DNA from: Isochrysis galbana
Taxonomy: Eukaryota > Haptophyta > Isochrysidales > Isochrysidaceae
NCBI GenBank assembly: GCA_018136815.1
Contig: CM030933.1
Coordinates: 3,619,106 to 3,683,105, forward strand
DNA: 64,000 bases
Reading direction: 5' to 3'
Shown here: positions 11,401 to 22,989 of the stretch, piece after piece
How positions within the stretch are numbered: position 1 is the stretch's first letter
How the letters are laid out: the number at the start of each line of letters is the position of its first letter
The notes under the pieces: generated by a model
Databases searched by the model: none
What the model was told of the DNA's origin: nothing
The model's input: only the letters and a program-made list of their open reading frames with translations
Made by a program: the position numbers and the translations under genes

Positions 11401-12106
11401 GATTTCGGGAAGACCTGGGGACGATATCTGCGGGACAGCTTCTTCTCCGTTGCCTTCGTCTCATCAATCCAACCCTTTTCTGACTCCACCGCCAAGCCAT
11501 AGGGTGGAGGGTGGTGCACCATCGCCCTCTGGATCGGTGCTTCTTCGACCTTTCCAGCTCCCTTTCGCGTGCACTGACTCTGGCCGGGTGCTGCCACTAC
11601 GCCATGAGCCCATCTCGACCTCCCCATCTCGAGCACGCCTATGTGATATTACGACGCAATCAGTTGATTCGGATGAGGACGAGGACGAGGCCCTCGGTGC
11701 AGCGGTGAGCCTTGCAGTTGATGAATCTTGCACCCTTGCCCACGCATCGTAGTCGTGCGAATTCTGTAGCATGATGCCTTCTGGCCACCGTCGAGCGTGC
11801 AATTGAATCGGCGCGAGATACTTCGCGATCCCCTCTTCCCCTTCCTTGCGCCTCATAGCTCAGCGCCCTCTCGGCGGGTTCCTCATGCTTTGCATCGACA
11901 ACAGTGTCGCCCAAGATTGCTAGACGAGAATGCTCTCTTCTAGCTCGAGCACGGCCACCGCATTTGACACCCCAGCCAGATACACCAAAGACAAAAAATG
12001 ACGCAGAATTATTGCTTAGCGAACAGGCAAGTCGATCGACTAGCACTGATTCGCGAGATCCAGGTGAGAGTTCGACCAGAAGGCGCTTGCTTAGGGTGAA
12101 GATGCG
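11401..12106 (+). other. Possible 5' exons of the coiled-coil gene
   Basis: Short open stretches on the plus strand (an acidic SVDSDEDEDEALGAA segment ending at a GTGAGC near 11705, and an open segment of about 11904-12060) could be upstream exons of the gene that continues at 12107. No junction set was convincing. Confidence 0.25.
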
Positions 12107-15100
12107 ATGGTGGCGCCTGAAGGGGCTGTTCCACCTGTGGCGATAGGTGCAGCGGAGCCAATAGTTGGCCCGTCCAGCAAATTGGATGATCCATACACTT
12201 TTCGCACCAACCTCGACGCGATGGATGGATTCGAATTCATGACATTGTACGACTCGCCACTGGAAATGCAAGCAGCCGGTGGCCAATCCTTACTCTCCAT
12301 CGGTGTAGAGGCGCCCAGCAATGTGGGCAGGCGAATTGAGATGCATGCGTGCACACTGGAGGTGAGCGCCTCCCATGCAGTTGCTTGTACCAATAGTGGG
12401 AAGATGCGCCGATCGGATCCAGGTGTTGAGCTTACTTCCGTATGATTCTTGCGAATGCAGGCCGAACGGCAAGCTGGTATCGAGGCGCTCCGTCGGGAGC
12501 TTTGTGAGGCCGAACAGGCAATAGGAGAAACTGGGGCTAGAACCGAGGCTGCGCCGACAATCCTAGCAACAATTAGCATGCTCGTGGCCGAATTGGAAAT
12601 GTTGGAGGTTGAGGTGGCGAAAAAGAGAGTTGCAAAGGGTACACACGAGGAGGCAGATAAGAGATCGAACGTGGCTGACGAGGCGGAGCTTGTGCGCAAG
12701 GATGCGCAGGCAGTGCACGAAGAAGCAGTCGAGCTGCTAGAATTAGGAGGGCGGATTGGGGATTTATTGGAGGGTAAAACGCAAAGAGCAGGAGGAAAGA
12801 CAACACGGGTGGACGTCGCGGCATTGGAAGAGCAGGTGAAGGCAGTGAGATTAGAAGCAGATGCGGCGAAGTCGGAGACAGAGTTGGCGAGGTCGGAAGC
12901 AGAGGCGGCGAGGTGTGCGGTAGAGGCGGCGAGGTATGCGGCAGAGGCGGCGAGGTCGGAGACGGACGCCGCCAGATTGCAGGGGGAATGCGCTAGGCAA
13001 GAGGTAGAGGGCGCCAAGAGGGACGCGGAGACCACGAGGGCGGAATTAGAGGCGATCAGCCTGAAGCTTGCCGAGGCGATGACGGAGGCGGAGGCTTCGA
13101 GGAGTGCGGCAGAGGCGGCGAGGTGTGCGGCAGAAGCAGCGAGGTCGGAGACGGAGGCCGCCAGATTGCAGGGGGAATGCGCTAGGCAGGAGGTAGAGGA
13201 CGCCAAGAGGGACGCGGAGACCACGAGGGCGGAATTGGAGGCGATCAGCCTGAAGCTTGCCGAGGCGATGACGGAGGCGGAGGCTTCGAGGAGTGCGGCA
13301 GAGGCGGCGAGGTGTGCGGCAGAGGCGGCGAGGTCGGAGACGGAGGCCGCCAGATTGCAGGGGGAATGCGCTAGGCAGGAGGTAGAGGACGCCAAGAGGG
13401 ACGCGGAGACCACGAGGGCGGAATTAGAGGCGATCAGCCTGAAGCTTGCCGAGGCGATGACGGAGGCGGAGGCTTCGAGGAGTGCGGCAGAGGCGGCGAG
13501 GTGTGCGGCAGAGGCGGCGAGGTCGGAGACGGAGGCCGCCAGATTGCAGGGGGAATGCGCTAGGCAGGAGGTAGAGGACGCCAAGAGGGACGCGGAGACC
13601 ACGAGGGCGGAATTAGAGGCGATCAGCCTGAAGCTTGCCGAGGCGATGACGGAGGCGGAGGCTTCGAGGAGTGCGGCAGATGCGGCGAGGTGTGCGGCAG
13701 AGGCGGCGAGGTCGGAGACGGAGGCCGCCAGATTGCAGGGGGAATGCGCTAGGCAGGAGGTAGAGGACGCCAAGAGGGACGCGGAGACCACGAGGGCGGA
13801 ATTAGAGGTGATCAGCATTGAGTTGGGAGAGGCGAAGGCGGAGGCAGAGGCTTTGAGGTTGGAGGTAATGGCAGCGATGACAGAAAAGATGGAGGCAATG
13901 GCTTTGGCGGAGGCGAAGTTGGCAGGGTCCGAAAATGAACTGGGTGCGGCAAGGGTGGAAGCAAGGGAATCTCGGGCGACGGCGGAGAGCAAAATTTCAG
14001 AGGTCGAAGCGCGCGCTCAACAAGTGGCTACGCAGCTAGCGCAAGCCCAAACCAACGAAAAGAGGGATGCAGACGGAGTGAGAGCTTTAGTCGAGCAAGA
14101 GATGCTGAGCTTGCAGCTGGCAGAATCTGAGGAGGGGATACAAGCAGTGCGGTTGGACTTGGCTGCGGCCATTGCAGCCACAGAGGATGCAAGGAAGGAG
14201 GCGGAGGGCACAAGGGAGATCGCAAGGGCGCAGATTGCTCATCTCGAGGAGGAGATCGCCGCGTTGCGAGCGGAGGCGCGAGCATATTTGAACGGAACGC
14301 TCTTTGCGCAGGTATCGGATATCAAAGAACAAGCGGGACTCCACGACTCACAGGTCACGTTGGAGTGCACTCACGAGGAAGGCCATGACGACGTTGCCGA
14401 TGTTGGTGTGAGAGATGAAGAGAGAATAGAGGGACCCAGCCCACAAGGGGCGACGCCCATTAGTGTGAGTGCCTTTGGTGCTAAGCCATTCGAGCTAAAA
14501 TCGTCCGCGGCGATATGCACAGCTCCACCACCACGTCCCCCTCCGCCGCCTCCTCCTCCGCCGCTGTTTGATGCGGTTCAAGAGCAAACGGCTTCGTCGC
14601 GGGCACCCTCCCCTTCAGCCATGATGCGCACGATCTCCTCCGCTCGGGACAAGCGATCGAGCGGGTCGATGAGCGGCTCGCGAGTGGCTGAATCGATAGC
14701 ATTGGTGTCTTTGGCGGCTGAAATGCGCTGCATTGAAAGGGCGCTAGCTACCGCGGAAAGGGTTGCCGTTGCCGCTAGAGCCGGAGCTCGAGCGCCCGAT
14801 GGCTCCCCCGGATTGTTGGAGGCGCGTGGAGCTGCACTTGCAATTGTGACCGAAGAGAACAAAGTGCTGCGAGCTGAGGTAAGCCACTCATGCAGTGAGA
14901 GCTGTGCTCTGAGAACAAACCAGCAGTGCATTGCACCACGCTACATATTGTGGCCCACTTGCTCGCCGTCTTTCGACGCGGGACCCTGCCGGTCGTGCAC
15001 TTCGTGCGGCCCACTTCACGAGCATTTCTTGAATGTCATGCACCATTAAATCTTGTTTGATACGCAGTTGGAGCGCGCACGCGGTGCACGATCGCAACTT

Positions 15101-16443
15101 TCGCTGATGGAAGCCGAAGTCGTGGCTCAGCAGGGCTCATTCGTAGCTCTTGCGCGCAACCTCGAAGCAGAAATGGATGTTGCAGCAAAGACTCTTGGCT
15201 CGGAGTTGAGCAATATTGAATCGGACGAATTGGACACTTACACATTGCGCCGTCTCAAGGAGGCCGTTGCGGCTTATTGGCAAGAGAGAACTGAAGCATT
15301 GCAGGTGTGACGCCCCATCTCGGCGTGCTTTGAATCCGTGGCATTCTCTGGCGTGTGAGATATCCTCGTCGAAGGTGGATCTAAAGATCGCAGGAGCTTG
15401 CCTTTTCGCGCGACCCCCTCATTACACCACTGACGCTTCCCATCCCATCGCGCCTGTGGCTACCCTCAGCTTCGTAGCCTTCTCCGGCAAAGGGACGAAG
15501 AGGCCGAGGACTTGCGCCTTGCGATGCGCCAGCTAAGGGCGCACAATCAATCACGTGCCGAGTCGTCGGTCACTACATCGAGTGCTTCCTGGTCTGACGC
15601 GGATAGCGATGGTAGCAGTGACTCTACACTCGAGGCGGCAGACTACAATCTTCAAGGAGGCTCTTCGTGTGGCGATCATGACACGACGCCAACAAGTGGT
15701 AGGACGAGGCGTGAGCGGAGATCTCTCTTGAGGGGAGGCGCAATGTTCCGGTCTAGCCGCCGAGGCACCTTTGTTCCCACGCCATCCGCCAGTGCGTCTC
15801 TAGCTAGCGACGACTCGTTGGAGGTGAGGAATATCTCAGAAACTTCCGCCGAGCGAAGTAATCAACCCGTAGGCAAGGGTACACCACAGAATGTGCTTTC
15901 TAGTGCTGAGAATTGCAGGTCCGCTATAGACCTCGAGGAGTTGCTTACGGCGGCTACTGCTCAGCTTCGCTCACGCTCCGAAGCCCACGGACTTGTTGAA
16001 GCCCAGCTCCTTGAGGTCCAGTCTTCCCTTGCCGCCGCGCAAGAAGCGATGGTGGCAGCCGAGGTGCGCGAGGCAGAAGCAGCCGCGCTTTTGGCTGCAA
16101 AGGACGTGCAGATCGACGAGCTCACGCAACAGGTATGTGTATGCTTATGCAAGATATCAAACCCGGCACATTTGCGTTCGTCCCTCGCTTGCCTCGTTGT
16201 GTGTCCGATGCATCTTTGTGTGGCATATTGCAGGTGCATCAACTCATCCTTGCGGATATCGAGCGCGTCAAGGCTTCCCGAGTGGCTAGTGGGAATGCAC
16301 GCAACTCGCCCTCGTCTCATCGTAGCTCAAGTGCATTGGCCGCCGGGAAATCTGCTAGCGGAAGTCGAAGTCCTAGCCCAGCACCCGTCGGCGCGAGGAT
16401 TTCGAACGCCTCCCCCCGTCGTAGTTGGTTCTTCAACGACTAA
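12107..16443 (+). CDS. Long coiled-coil protein with Ala/Glu/Arg-rich tandem repeats, five exons
   Basis: Exons 12107-12361, 12461-14878, 15068-15304, 15470-16132 and 16234-16443 join in phase 0 at GT..AG introns of 99-189 nt and give at least 1260 residues. Exon 2 is nearly continuous heptad-type coiled coil rich in Ala, Glu and Arg. It holds a 63-residue unit (beginning about SETEAARLQGECARQE) repeated about 4.5 times, then further coiled coil, a poly-Pro stretch near 14525-14570 and a Ser-rich region. Later exons add short coiled coils (LLRQRDEEAEDLRL, AKDVQIDELTQQ) and a basic Ser-rich tail ending SWFFND. No catalytic domain was seen; a structural or cytoskeletal/vesicle-tether role is only a guess. 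The ATG at 12107 follows an in-frame TAG that could be a splice acceptor, so an upstream exon is possible. Confidence 0.75.
12947..13830 (+). repeat. 189-bp in-frame tandem repeat (63 codons), about 4.5 units
   Basis: The CGAGGCGAT landmark recurs at 13072, 13261, 13450 and 13639, each exactly 189 nt apart. The GGTCGGAGACGGA landmark gives five partial units. Units 2-4 differ at only a few bases. The exact multiple of three keeps the coiled-coil frame. Confidence 0.95.
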
Positions 16444-17809
16444 TGCGTTTATTTTGGACCGATGTCTAACATGTTATATGCCAAAGGCTAGCTGCTAGCT
16501 AGCGGGCATATCGTGCGCTTAGCTTTGCAGATGGCTACGGACGGACCATAGGAACTATTTCTTAGCCGGCAACGCTCCATTTGTCGATGTCGCCAGTACC
16601 ACTAAGCAATAAGTCGCCATGATGTGGGTATTTTGGCACCTCGGCAAGGTTCGGGCGTGGTCTGGGGCGGGCCTGCTGTTGTCCTTTTCTTGCTTTGAGC
16701 ATCTTCGTTGAGATACCCACGGTGTATTGCATGAACCGTTCCTCGCCTGCACCCTTCGCAAGCAAAACTATGACTCGTCTAGCAGCTATAGGCACCGCAA
16801 TTAGGCTCGGAACTATCCTTGAACATTGAGCACTTCACTGATATGTGAAATGTGGCCTCACTTTGTGATACTAAGGCGCGGGACTTCTACCGTCCCCGTT
16901 CTGCACTTGTGACTTCTACTGCCCCTCCCCCCGCCCCCCCCCCCCCTTTCCCTTCGCGCTCCCCGGAGGCGAGGAGGCGTTGCTAGCCACGAAACCGCCG
17001 CGTGGGCCTGTTTGAGGAGCCCATCATGCGCGGCGGCCTGGTACTGCGCCGCGGCCCACAGCTCGACCGCCTCCTTGGCCGAAGCCTCCCATGTTGGCCA
17101 AGTCGGCTTCGGCGCCTCTCAAGCCATTTGCTGGTATACATCAGGTCTTGGTCTGCCACCGGTGGCAAGCAGGCAACAAGGGAGGCGACAAAGGAGGCGA
17201 GGGCAAAGAGGGCGAATGTAGGATCCTGCGACGGTGACTAGTGACTAGCCTGCAAGGAGGGGACATAGAAACGCAAACAACTTCTAAAACAAAAAAGTCG
17301 ATCGCGGATGCGACAGCGCCAGCGCGGCTTCCGGCGATCTCACGCGTGTGTGCCTCGCCGTGATGGTCTCTCGTGCCCCTCGCGGCCCCATCTCACAACG
17401 TTACCCCTCGATCCGTTTGTACACACATGTAGGTCGCGTTCTGTCTGAGCCTCGCGACTCAGATTCTTGACAATGTGAAGCCGCTCCGCCGCCGCTCCCC
17501 GGCTGGCTTGTGTGTACTTAGGGCAGGGATGACAAACTCGGCCGAGTATCTGAGCCCTTTGTCCACGCACGTTCAACAGCGGGCGGAGCACGAGCTCGTA
17601 GACATGGGCAAGGTAGCACTGGAGCTTTCGGAGCGGCAGCGCAACACGGGCAAACGAGGCCCGCCGAAGAAGGCTCGGCGTGTGTCGTGTGTCTCCCCAG
17701 AAAGGGGTTTGTGGGTACAGTGGGTGCCTCATTGATACGTCTAAGCGTCCCCAGCACCGGTGTTTCGCCTGTCGGGATGGTGCTGGCGCCTACTACCACC
17801 TTCAGTGTT
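16444..17809. other. Intergenic; no supported gene
   Basis: Contains a C-run near 16925-16950 and short open frames on both strands. An Ala-rich minus-strand frame (about 16980-17170) has protein-like composition but also an internal stop and no splice solution. Confidence 0.35.
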
Positions 17810-17824
17810 TTTTCGCGTGCCATC
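17810..17824. repeat. Left target-site duplication (15 bp)
   Basis: TTTTCGCGTGCCATC here is repeated exactly at 18571-18585 on the other side of the element. Confidence 0.8.
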
Positions 17825-18570
17825 AACTAAGTTTATACTTAGTTCGCCCATGGGGGGGCACGAGCCCCCCCCTCTCTCCACTCCTCCCCGCCATGGGGGA
17901 GGAACCACCCACTCTCCTGGCATGCCTGATGGCTTGCCAGGAGGCCACTGCCATGCTGACCCACTCTCTCCCTGACAGGCTCGCCTGATTCGCGCGTCCT
18001 GGCCCCTCGTGGCCAGCCCATCGCTCCAACCCCCCTCCCCCCCTGTTCGACAGGCAGACATGTGCAGAGTGGGGGCCCCTGAGGCCCAGGAGCGCCAGCG
18101 AGGGAGAGGCAGGGGAGACCAGGGCCAAGCCCCAGCCTCCTCTGCCCCCTGAGCTGGCCTCCAAGAGCCTCCAGGGGTCTCCAGAGGCAGCTGCAGGCCT
18201 GTCGCAGGCGCGCCATCGCGCGTGCCTGCAGGAGAGGGGAGAGAGAGCGCGGAGAAGGGGGTGGGCGGAGCGAGGGCTCCGCTCACCGGAAAATATGTAA
18301 GTCCTGCACCTGTTTACAGGAGAAGTCGGGACTGAGGACGCCGCCAGCCCGGTAGGCATAGGAGGAAGGGGGGAACGGATCACCGGGGGGAGGCGCGGGC
18401 CACCGACCATATCTGAGCCCTTTTCCCCTATCCCCCTAGTAGTGCACGGGGGGAGTCGCCTGATGGCGGGGGGGAAAGGGCCGGGAGAGAGGGGGTGTAG
18501 AAAGGTTTGCTGCGTGAGTAGAAAGTAGAGTGTCCACGGCCGCGTGTCGGTGAGACTATTAAGAAGTTAA
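17825..18570 (-). mobile_element. Retroposon-like element, complete copy with 15-bp TSD
   Basis: 746 bp flanked by a perfect 15-bp duplication. The left end is a perfect hairpin, AACTAAGT-TTAT-ACTTAGTT; the right end is ATTAAGAAGTTAA. The core shares a G/C-rich block (CAGCTCAGGGGGCAG...) with copies at about 5990, 23150, 30290 and 61520. No long ORF is convincing. The long TSD suggests target-primed reverse transcription, as for SINE- or LINE-mobilised RNAs; this is an inference. Transcription direction is unknown. Confidence 0.7.
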
Positions 18571-18585
18571 TTTTCGCGTGCCATC
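18571..18585. repeat. Right target-site duplication (15 bp)
   Basis: Exact copy of 17810-17824. Confidence 0.8.
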
Positions 18586-19029
18586 GGTGCCTTCCTGAGT
18601 AGTCGGTAGTCGGGGGTTTTATGTTTTATGCTGCTTTTTAGCCGTTTTCGCATTTTGCATTTTTACCGATTTCGCACGTCTAGAAAGTAATCAATCCTTT
18701 GTACATGGATGCTACGCTGCTTAGGGACTCCTATCCTGCTATCCTGCCTATGTACAGGCTGCCCAGCCCAAAAAAGTGGACCTAACTCCCTCCCCAGCCT
18801 ATACACCGACTACAAAAAAACCGTTTTCAGGGTAGCACTAGGGTTAAGTACTTTCACGTAGTTTTCTTTTTGTGTGAGGAACTTCTCGTAAATTGCAGTT
18901 AGATTAAAGTACTTTAGCCTGCTTCCTCGCCTTTTACTTGGGCACAGTACTTGGCGAGAGAGGACTCCTACTACGAGTCTCTCTACTCTAGGAGCTCTTG
19001 AGAGATGAGAGTCGGAAGGCCTCGCTCCC
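18586..19029. other. Intergenic, nothing recognised
   Basis: A/T-richer than its surroundings; no gene or repeat family seen. Confidence 0.4.
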
Positions 19030-19033
19030 TCTC

Positions 19034-19077
<44 letters not shown>

Positions 19078-19146
19078 TCTCTCTCTTTCTCTCTCTCTCT
19101 CTCCAACCCCCTCTCCCTCCCTCCCTCCCTCCCTCTCCCTCTCCCT

Positions 19147-19181
<35 letters not shown>

Positions 19182-19500
19182 CCTCCCTCCCTCTCTCTCT
19201 CTCCCTCTCCTCTCTCTCTCTCTCTCTCTCCCTCCCTCCCTCTCTCTCTCTCCCTCTCCTCTCTCTCTCTCTCTCGCTAGAGAGCGAGCGAGCGAGCGCG
19301 ACCCCCCCCTCCCCCCTCTTTCCCTCTATTTCTCTCTCTCCCCCTCTCTCTCTTCTCCTCTGTTTCTCCCCGCGCTGTCCCATATCTCCCTGTTCTCGCT
19401 TCCCCCTCGCTCCCTCTCTCCCTCCTCTCTCCCTCCCCCCCTCCCTCTTTCTCTTGCTTCTCCGATTTTCTCTCTCCTCTCTCTTCCTTCCCTTTCTTCT
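19030..19500 (+). repeat. CT microsatellite and pyrimidine tract upstream of the YGGT gene
   Basis: About 470 bases of nearly uninterrupted C/T, mostly (CT)n and (CCCT)n, ending just before the start codon of the next gene. It reads as Ser/Leu/Pro repeats in all plus frames, so ORFs through it are artefacts. Confidence 0.85.
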
Positions 19501-19534
19501 TCGTTGCACACCGGCGTCTGCTGCTCGCTTGCGT

Positions 19535-20101
19535 ATGCTGCGGCCAACCTCGCTCTTGCTCTCATTCGCTGTCTGCGCTGCGCTCCGGCTGCCCCCGCCG
19601 CGTGTGGGCAGGGCACCGGTGCAGCCGCCAACTCTGCATACGCCCACCACCGCCCATGCTTCTGCCCACGCATGGTTGCTCGGCGCGAGCGCCAGCTTTG
19701 CTCTCGTGCCAGCAGTGGGAGCGTCCGATGTGAGCTGGGTCGGTCCGACCAAGCTCGTGCTGGGTCCTTTATTCACAGTCTTCACGCTGCTCTTCCTCTT
19801 CCGCACCATCCTTTCCTGGTTCCCCAAGTACGCCTCGCCCACGCCCGCTCGCCTCATCCAAGCGATGCAGCTGATTTTCACCCACTCCTTTTGCTCCAGG
19901 TACGACCTCAACGCCTTCCCATACAACATCGCCGCCTGGCCGACTGAGCCCATTCTCAAGGGCACGCGCAAGGTTATCCCACCGGTGGCTGGCGTAGACA
20001 TTACGCCCATCGTTTGGGTCGCCATCATCTCCTTCTTCTCGGAGATTCTTCTCGGGCCACAGGGGCTCCTAACCATTATTCAGCGAAAGGGTGGCTTCTA
20101 G
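19535..20101 (+). CDS. YGGT-family (YlmG-like) membrane protein, probably plastid
   Basis: ATG at 19535; exons 19535-19827 and 19900-20101 (intron 19828-19899, 72 nt) give 164 residues. The N-terminus (MLRPTSLLLSFAVCAALRLP) is a hydrophobic signal-like segment followed by a basic, Pro-rich stretch. This fits a plastid presequence, possibly bipartite. The mature part has the YGGT pattern: LFRTILSWFPKYDLN, WPTEPILKGTRKVIPPVAGVD, then a second hydrophobic helix ending GPQGLL. YlmG proteins act in nucleoid partitioning and cell or plastid division, or in haem/cytochrome biogenesis in chloroplasts. The intron is a multiple of three without a stop, so unspliced RNA would insert 24 residues between the two conserved blocks. 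TAG stop. Confidence 0.85.
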   Translation: MLRPTSLLLSFAVCAALRLPPPRVGRAPVQPPTLHTPTTAHASAHAWLLGASASFALVPAVGASDVSWVGPTKLVLGPLFTVFTLLFLFRTILSWFPKYASPTPARLIQAMQLIFTHSFCSRYDLNAFPYNIAAWPTEPILKGTRKVIPPVAGVDITPIVWVAIISFFSEILLGPQGLLTIIQRKGGF

Positions 20102-21124
20102 CGACTCGTCGTATTCCATGGACATCAACGACGCGGCATGGAGAGATGCACTGGGAGGCGTGTGGGCCGCCTAACCTTGTTGGCAATATAGGAGGAACGT
20201 GCTCCTCGAGGTCACTGGGCGGCCGAAAATCATCCATCACCTCTGCATATTATGTGTGCGAGACGCAACACTGTAAGATGGTAAACTTCCCACCGGGGCT
20301 TCTTAGGGGAAATTCTGCTCCAAAAGATGGCGATGTAGAATATGTAGGGCGGTCAAACAGGGGCTTTTTAAGTATTATCAGAGTGGGGGCTGCGTTTTTT
20401 CACCGTGGCGCGATGCCCAACAACAAACCTCCAGGGGGGCCACCTGCCACCACGAACCACGAAAGTAGTCGCTAAGAAATGGTGCGATTCGCCCCCCCTC
20501 TCCCCCCTTCAGTCACGCGCGCTCACACTTTACCCGTGTTGCGGGTAGGAGAAGCATCTCCATGCCATGCGACACGCACTATTTATAGGGCGTGTCTTTC
20601 CCTTCCGCCCCCCCCCCCCCCGCTCTGCTCTCTCCCTCTTCCTTTCGATCCGCACGCACCGTTCCAGCCGGGATCCGGGATCCCTTCCTTCCCTTCGTCC
20701 CATGCGCCATGCGACCCCAGCGGTTCCCTTGTTCCCTTGGCCAGCGAGGTCCGGAGTCTCCCGCGCTGGTCGCTCTCTCCGACCTTCCAGCGCCCGAATC
20801 CCTTCCCCGTTCCATTAGTGTTTTTTTTCCTGCTTGTTCCTAGAGTTCCCGCGCCCCGCACGAGCCACATTTCAGATGATTATTTAGTTTGTTATGGCGT
20901 GACCTACAAGCACATTGTTGTAACTTTGTAAAAGCTCAGCGTACATTCGAGTACAATAATCTACGGTGTACTAGCGTGTTGACGGCGTTGGCTGTCGGCT
21001 CCTCCGTCGGCTCTGACCACCTTCGCCGTGGGGTGGGGGAAGGAGGGTGGGGGAAGGAAAGGGAGGAGAGCGGCGGGCGACAGGCAAGCGCGCATCCGAC
21101 CGTTCGGTCTGTGCTCTCCGACTG
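20102..21124. other. Intergenic, with C/T- and G-rich patches
   Basis: Short open frames at 20479-20930 are low-complexity Pro/Ser. No gene supported. Confidence 0.4.
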
Positions 21125-22009
21125 ATGGCGCTTTCGAGCCGTCCCGCTCGCGCCGAAGGCTGCGGGGCCAGCGCTGCGGCCCACTTTTTCGCTCAGCGTG
21201 GCTTTTGTTTGGTTGAGGGCCTCCTTCGGCCGGAGCAGCTGGAGCTCCTGCGGGATGAGTGCGACGAGCTCAAAGTTGGGCTTGAACGTAGAGGCGGAGA
21301 TCTGAGCGAGGAGCAGTGTGTGCTCGACGTGCCGCCGCAGGGAGTACCGCCAGAAGCTGACCCCGCCCGGACAGACAGTGCAGCATACCTTCAGTACAGA
21401 GCGTTCCGCCAGGAGAGAGCGGCAGCCGGTAAGGGCTCTTCGGATCCGATCGCAGAACTTATCCTACAAATTCTTCCTGCGGCCGCTGCGCGAGCGCTTG
21501 GCTGTAACGACTACGAGCGCCAGCAGATCCGATTGTTCAATGAGCATTATGTTGTCAAGCCTGCTAAGGTAGGCGGTCGATTTGATTGGCACACGGACAT
21601 TGCGCACCAACAGGAGGCAGCAGCGGCCCTTCTCTCATCGGATCCAGTGACAGAACCACTCCCTGAGTACATTTCTTTCTGGTGCCCTCTTGACGATGTC
21701 ACCGAAGCAAATGGCTGTCTCGTGTTACTCCCCAAGGATGCACCACAGCCACCAGATGCTTCACCCGATTTGCCGGCCTCCGATCACACGCGCCAATGGC
21801 TGGAAAAGGCGCGAGAATCAGTTCATCTCCATGTGTGCGCCGGCACCGCGGTCCTATTTTCATCTCGACTGTGGCACTGCAGTGAAGCCAATCTTTCCGC
21901 TGGTGACCGACGTGTATACTATGCACAATACTCGCAAGGGCCAATCGGAGGAGAAGCAAGTCCGCTCAGTTTAGCAGTGAGGACGCGAGCTCATGGCCAT
22001 CCACCATGA
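21125..22009 (+). CDS. PhyH-family Fe(II)/2-oxoglutarate dioxygenase, intronless
   Basis: 294 residues from the ATG at 21125. The fold pattern of phytanoyl-CoA dioxygenase-like proteins is clear: an N-terminal FFAQRGFCLVEGLLRPEQL segment, the facial-triad HxD in GRFDWHTDIAHQ, a PEYISFWCPLDDV..NGCLVLLP strand pair, then the distal His in SSRLWHCSEANLS and the 2-oxoglutarate-binding Arg in AGDRRVYYAQYS. Such enzymes hydroxylate lipids or small metabolites; the substrate cannot be inferred. No targeting signal is obvious. The frame is open upstream to about 21047 but without an ATG. Ends with TGA. Confidence 0.85.
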   Translation: MALSSRPARAEGCGASAAAHFFAQRGFCLVEGLLRPEQLELLRDECDELKVGLERRGGDLSEEQCVLDVPPQGVPPEADPARTDSAAYLQYRAFRQERAAAGKGSSDPIAELILQILPAAAARALGCNDYERQQIRLFNEHYVVKPAKVGGRFDWHTDIAHQQEAAAALLSSDPVTEPLPEYISFWCPLDDVTEANGCLVLLPKDAPQPPDASPDLPASDHTRQWLEKARESVHLHVCAGTAVLFSSRLWHCSEANLSAGDRRVYYAQYSQGPIGGEASPLSLAVRTRAHGHPP

Positions 22010-22989
22010 TCCATGAGGTGGAGCACCTGGAATCAGATGAAAAATCATGCAACGAGTGTTGCTCTAGACATCAAGTATTGCTAGAACTTGTGTCCAAAGG
22101 TAGTGCACCAGTATTGTCGGGGTCGCGTATTCGTGTTCTCCTAGTGCCGCAACACCCCCATGTTGTCTGCCTGATGCTTTATGTATCTACACCTACGTAC
22201 CGGTAGCTTTTGGATCTGACACTGGCTCGCTGCGTCCTAGCTCTAACCATTCTCGCTAATTCTTGCGCTTTCATAGGATTTCAGGTTTCTTGCGTTCGAA
22301 ACATTGTGCGAAGTGGAGGGGGCGGGGGGGGGGGAGGCGAGCTACTCACGAGAATTTATATTTGCTCATGTTTCCGTGAAAGATCACAACTACTTGTAGG
22401 GATGGCGATGGCGGCCGTCGCTGTTTGATTGCCACTCTGCAAGAGGACTGCGCGGCCGCCACAGCCATTTCTGGCGATGCCCACACATCAGAAAGTTGCC
22501 CCAAGCGCCTTTGCGGGACCGCTGGTTGCGATGGATGCACGAACGCTCCAGCTCGTGACGCTGCCCCATGGCCCATGTGTCGCATTCGCGAATCGACACT
22601 CGTTAGGCTTCTCTTCGTCGTTCGGCAATTATCGTTGCAATACTCTGCGTTCTCTCGTTCTCGGTCAATACCTTCGCTTGGACGCATAGCATCTTGGGTT
22701 GTGGAGCGCCCTGACCTACGTCGGCCGACTCACTAGGAAGCAAAGCAAGGGGGGGGGGGGGAACTCTCTAAACCAAGAACAAGAAGAACGGCCCTTGCCA
22801 GCTCGCGCCGTGAGCAGTCCTCGAGAAATAAATGACTGCGATTCGAGTAGCCTGCGCCACATGTGATACTCTCCTCGCCATTGAGCCATTGAGCCACTCC
22901 CTTCTCCTTCTCGTCGCCTCCCTCCTGTCGCTGCAGCCGCCCCTCACCCGTTTGCTAACGCAAACCTAACGCAAACAGGGCCCATTTCT
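22010..22989. other. Intergenic, nothing recognised
   Basis: Contains G-runs near 22316-22335 and 22750. No coding or repeat family signal. Confidence 0.4.

Noticed and set aside
11246-11752. Frames running across the 100-N gap at 11301-11400
   Set aside because: The gap length is a placeholder, so frame across it is meaningless.
12091-13992. 633-codon minus-strand open frame opposite the coiled-coil repeats
   Set aside because: It is the antisense of the 189-bp repeat, whose Ala-rich codons leave no stops on the opposite strand; composition is repetitive Ser/Ala and the plus-strand exons splice consistently.
16983-17168. Minus-strand Ala-rich frame that looks protein-like (ASAKEAVELWAAAQ)
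   Set aside because: Interrupted by a stop, no start or splice solution, and no family resemblance.
18988-20076. 362-codon minus-strand frame of Arg/Glu repeats
   Set aside because: Translation of the CT microsatellite; no domain outside the repeat.
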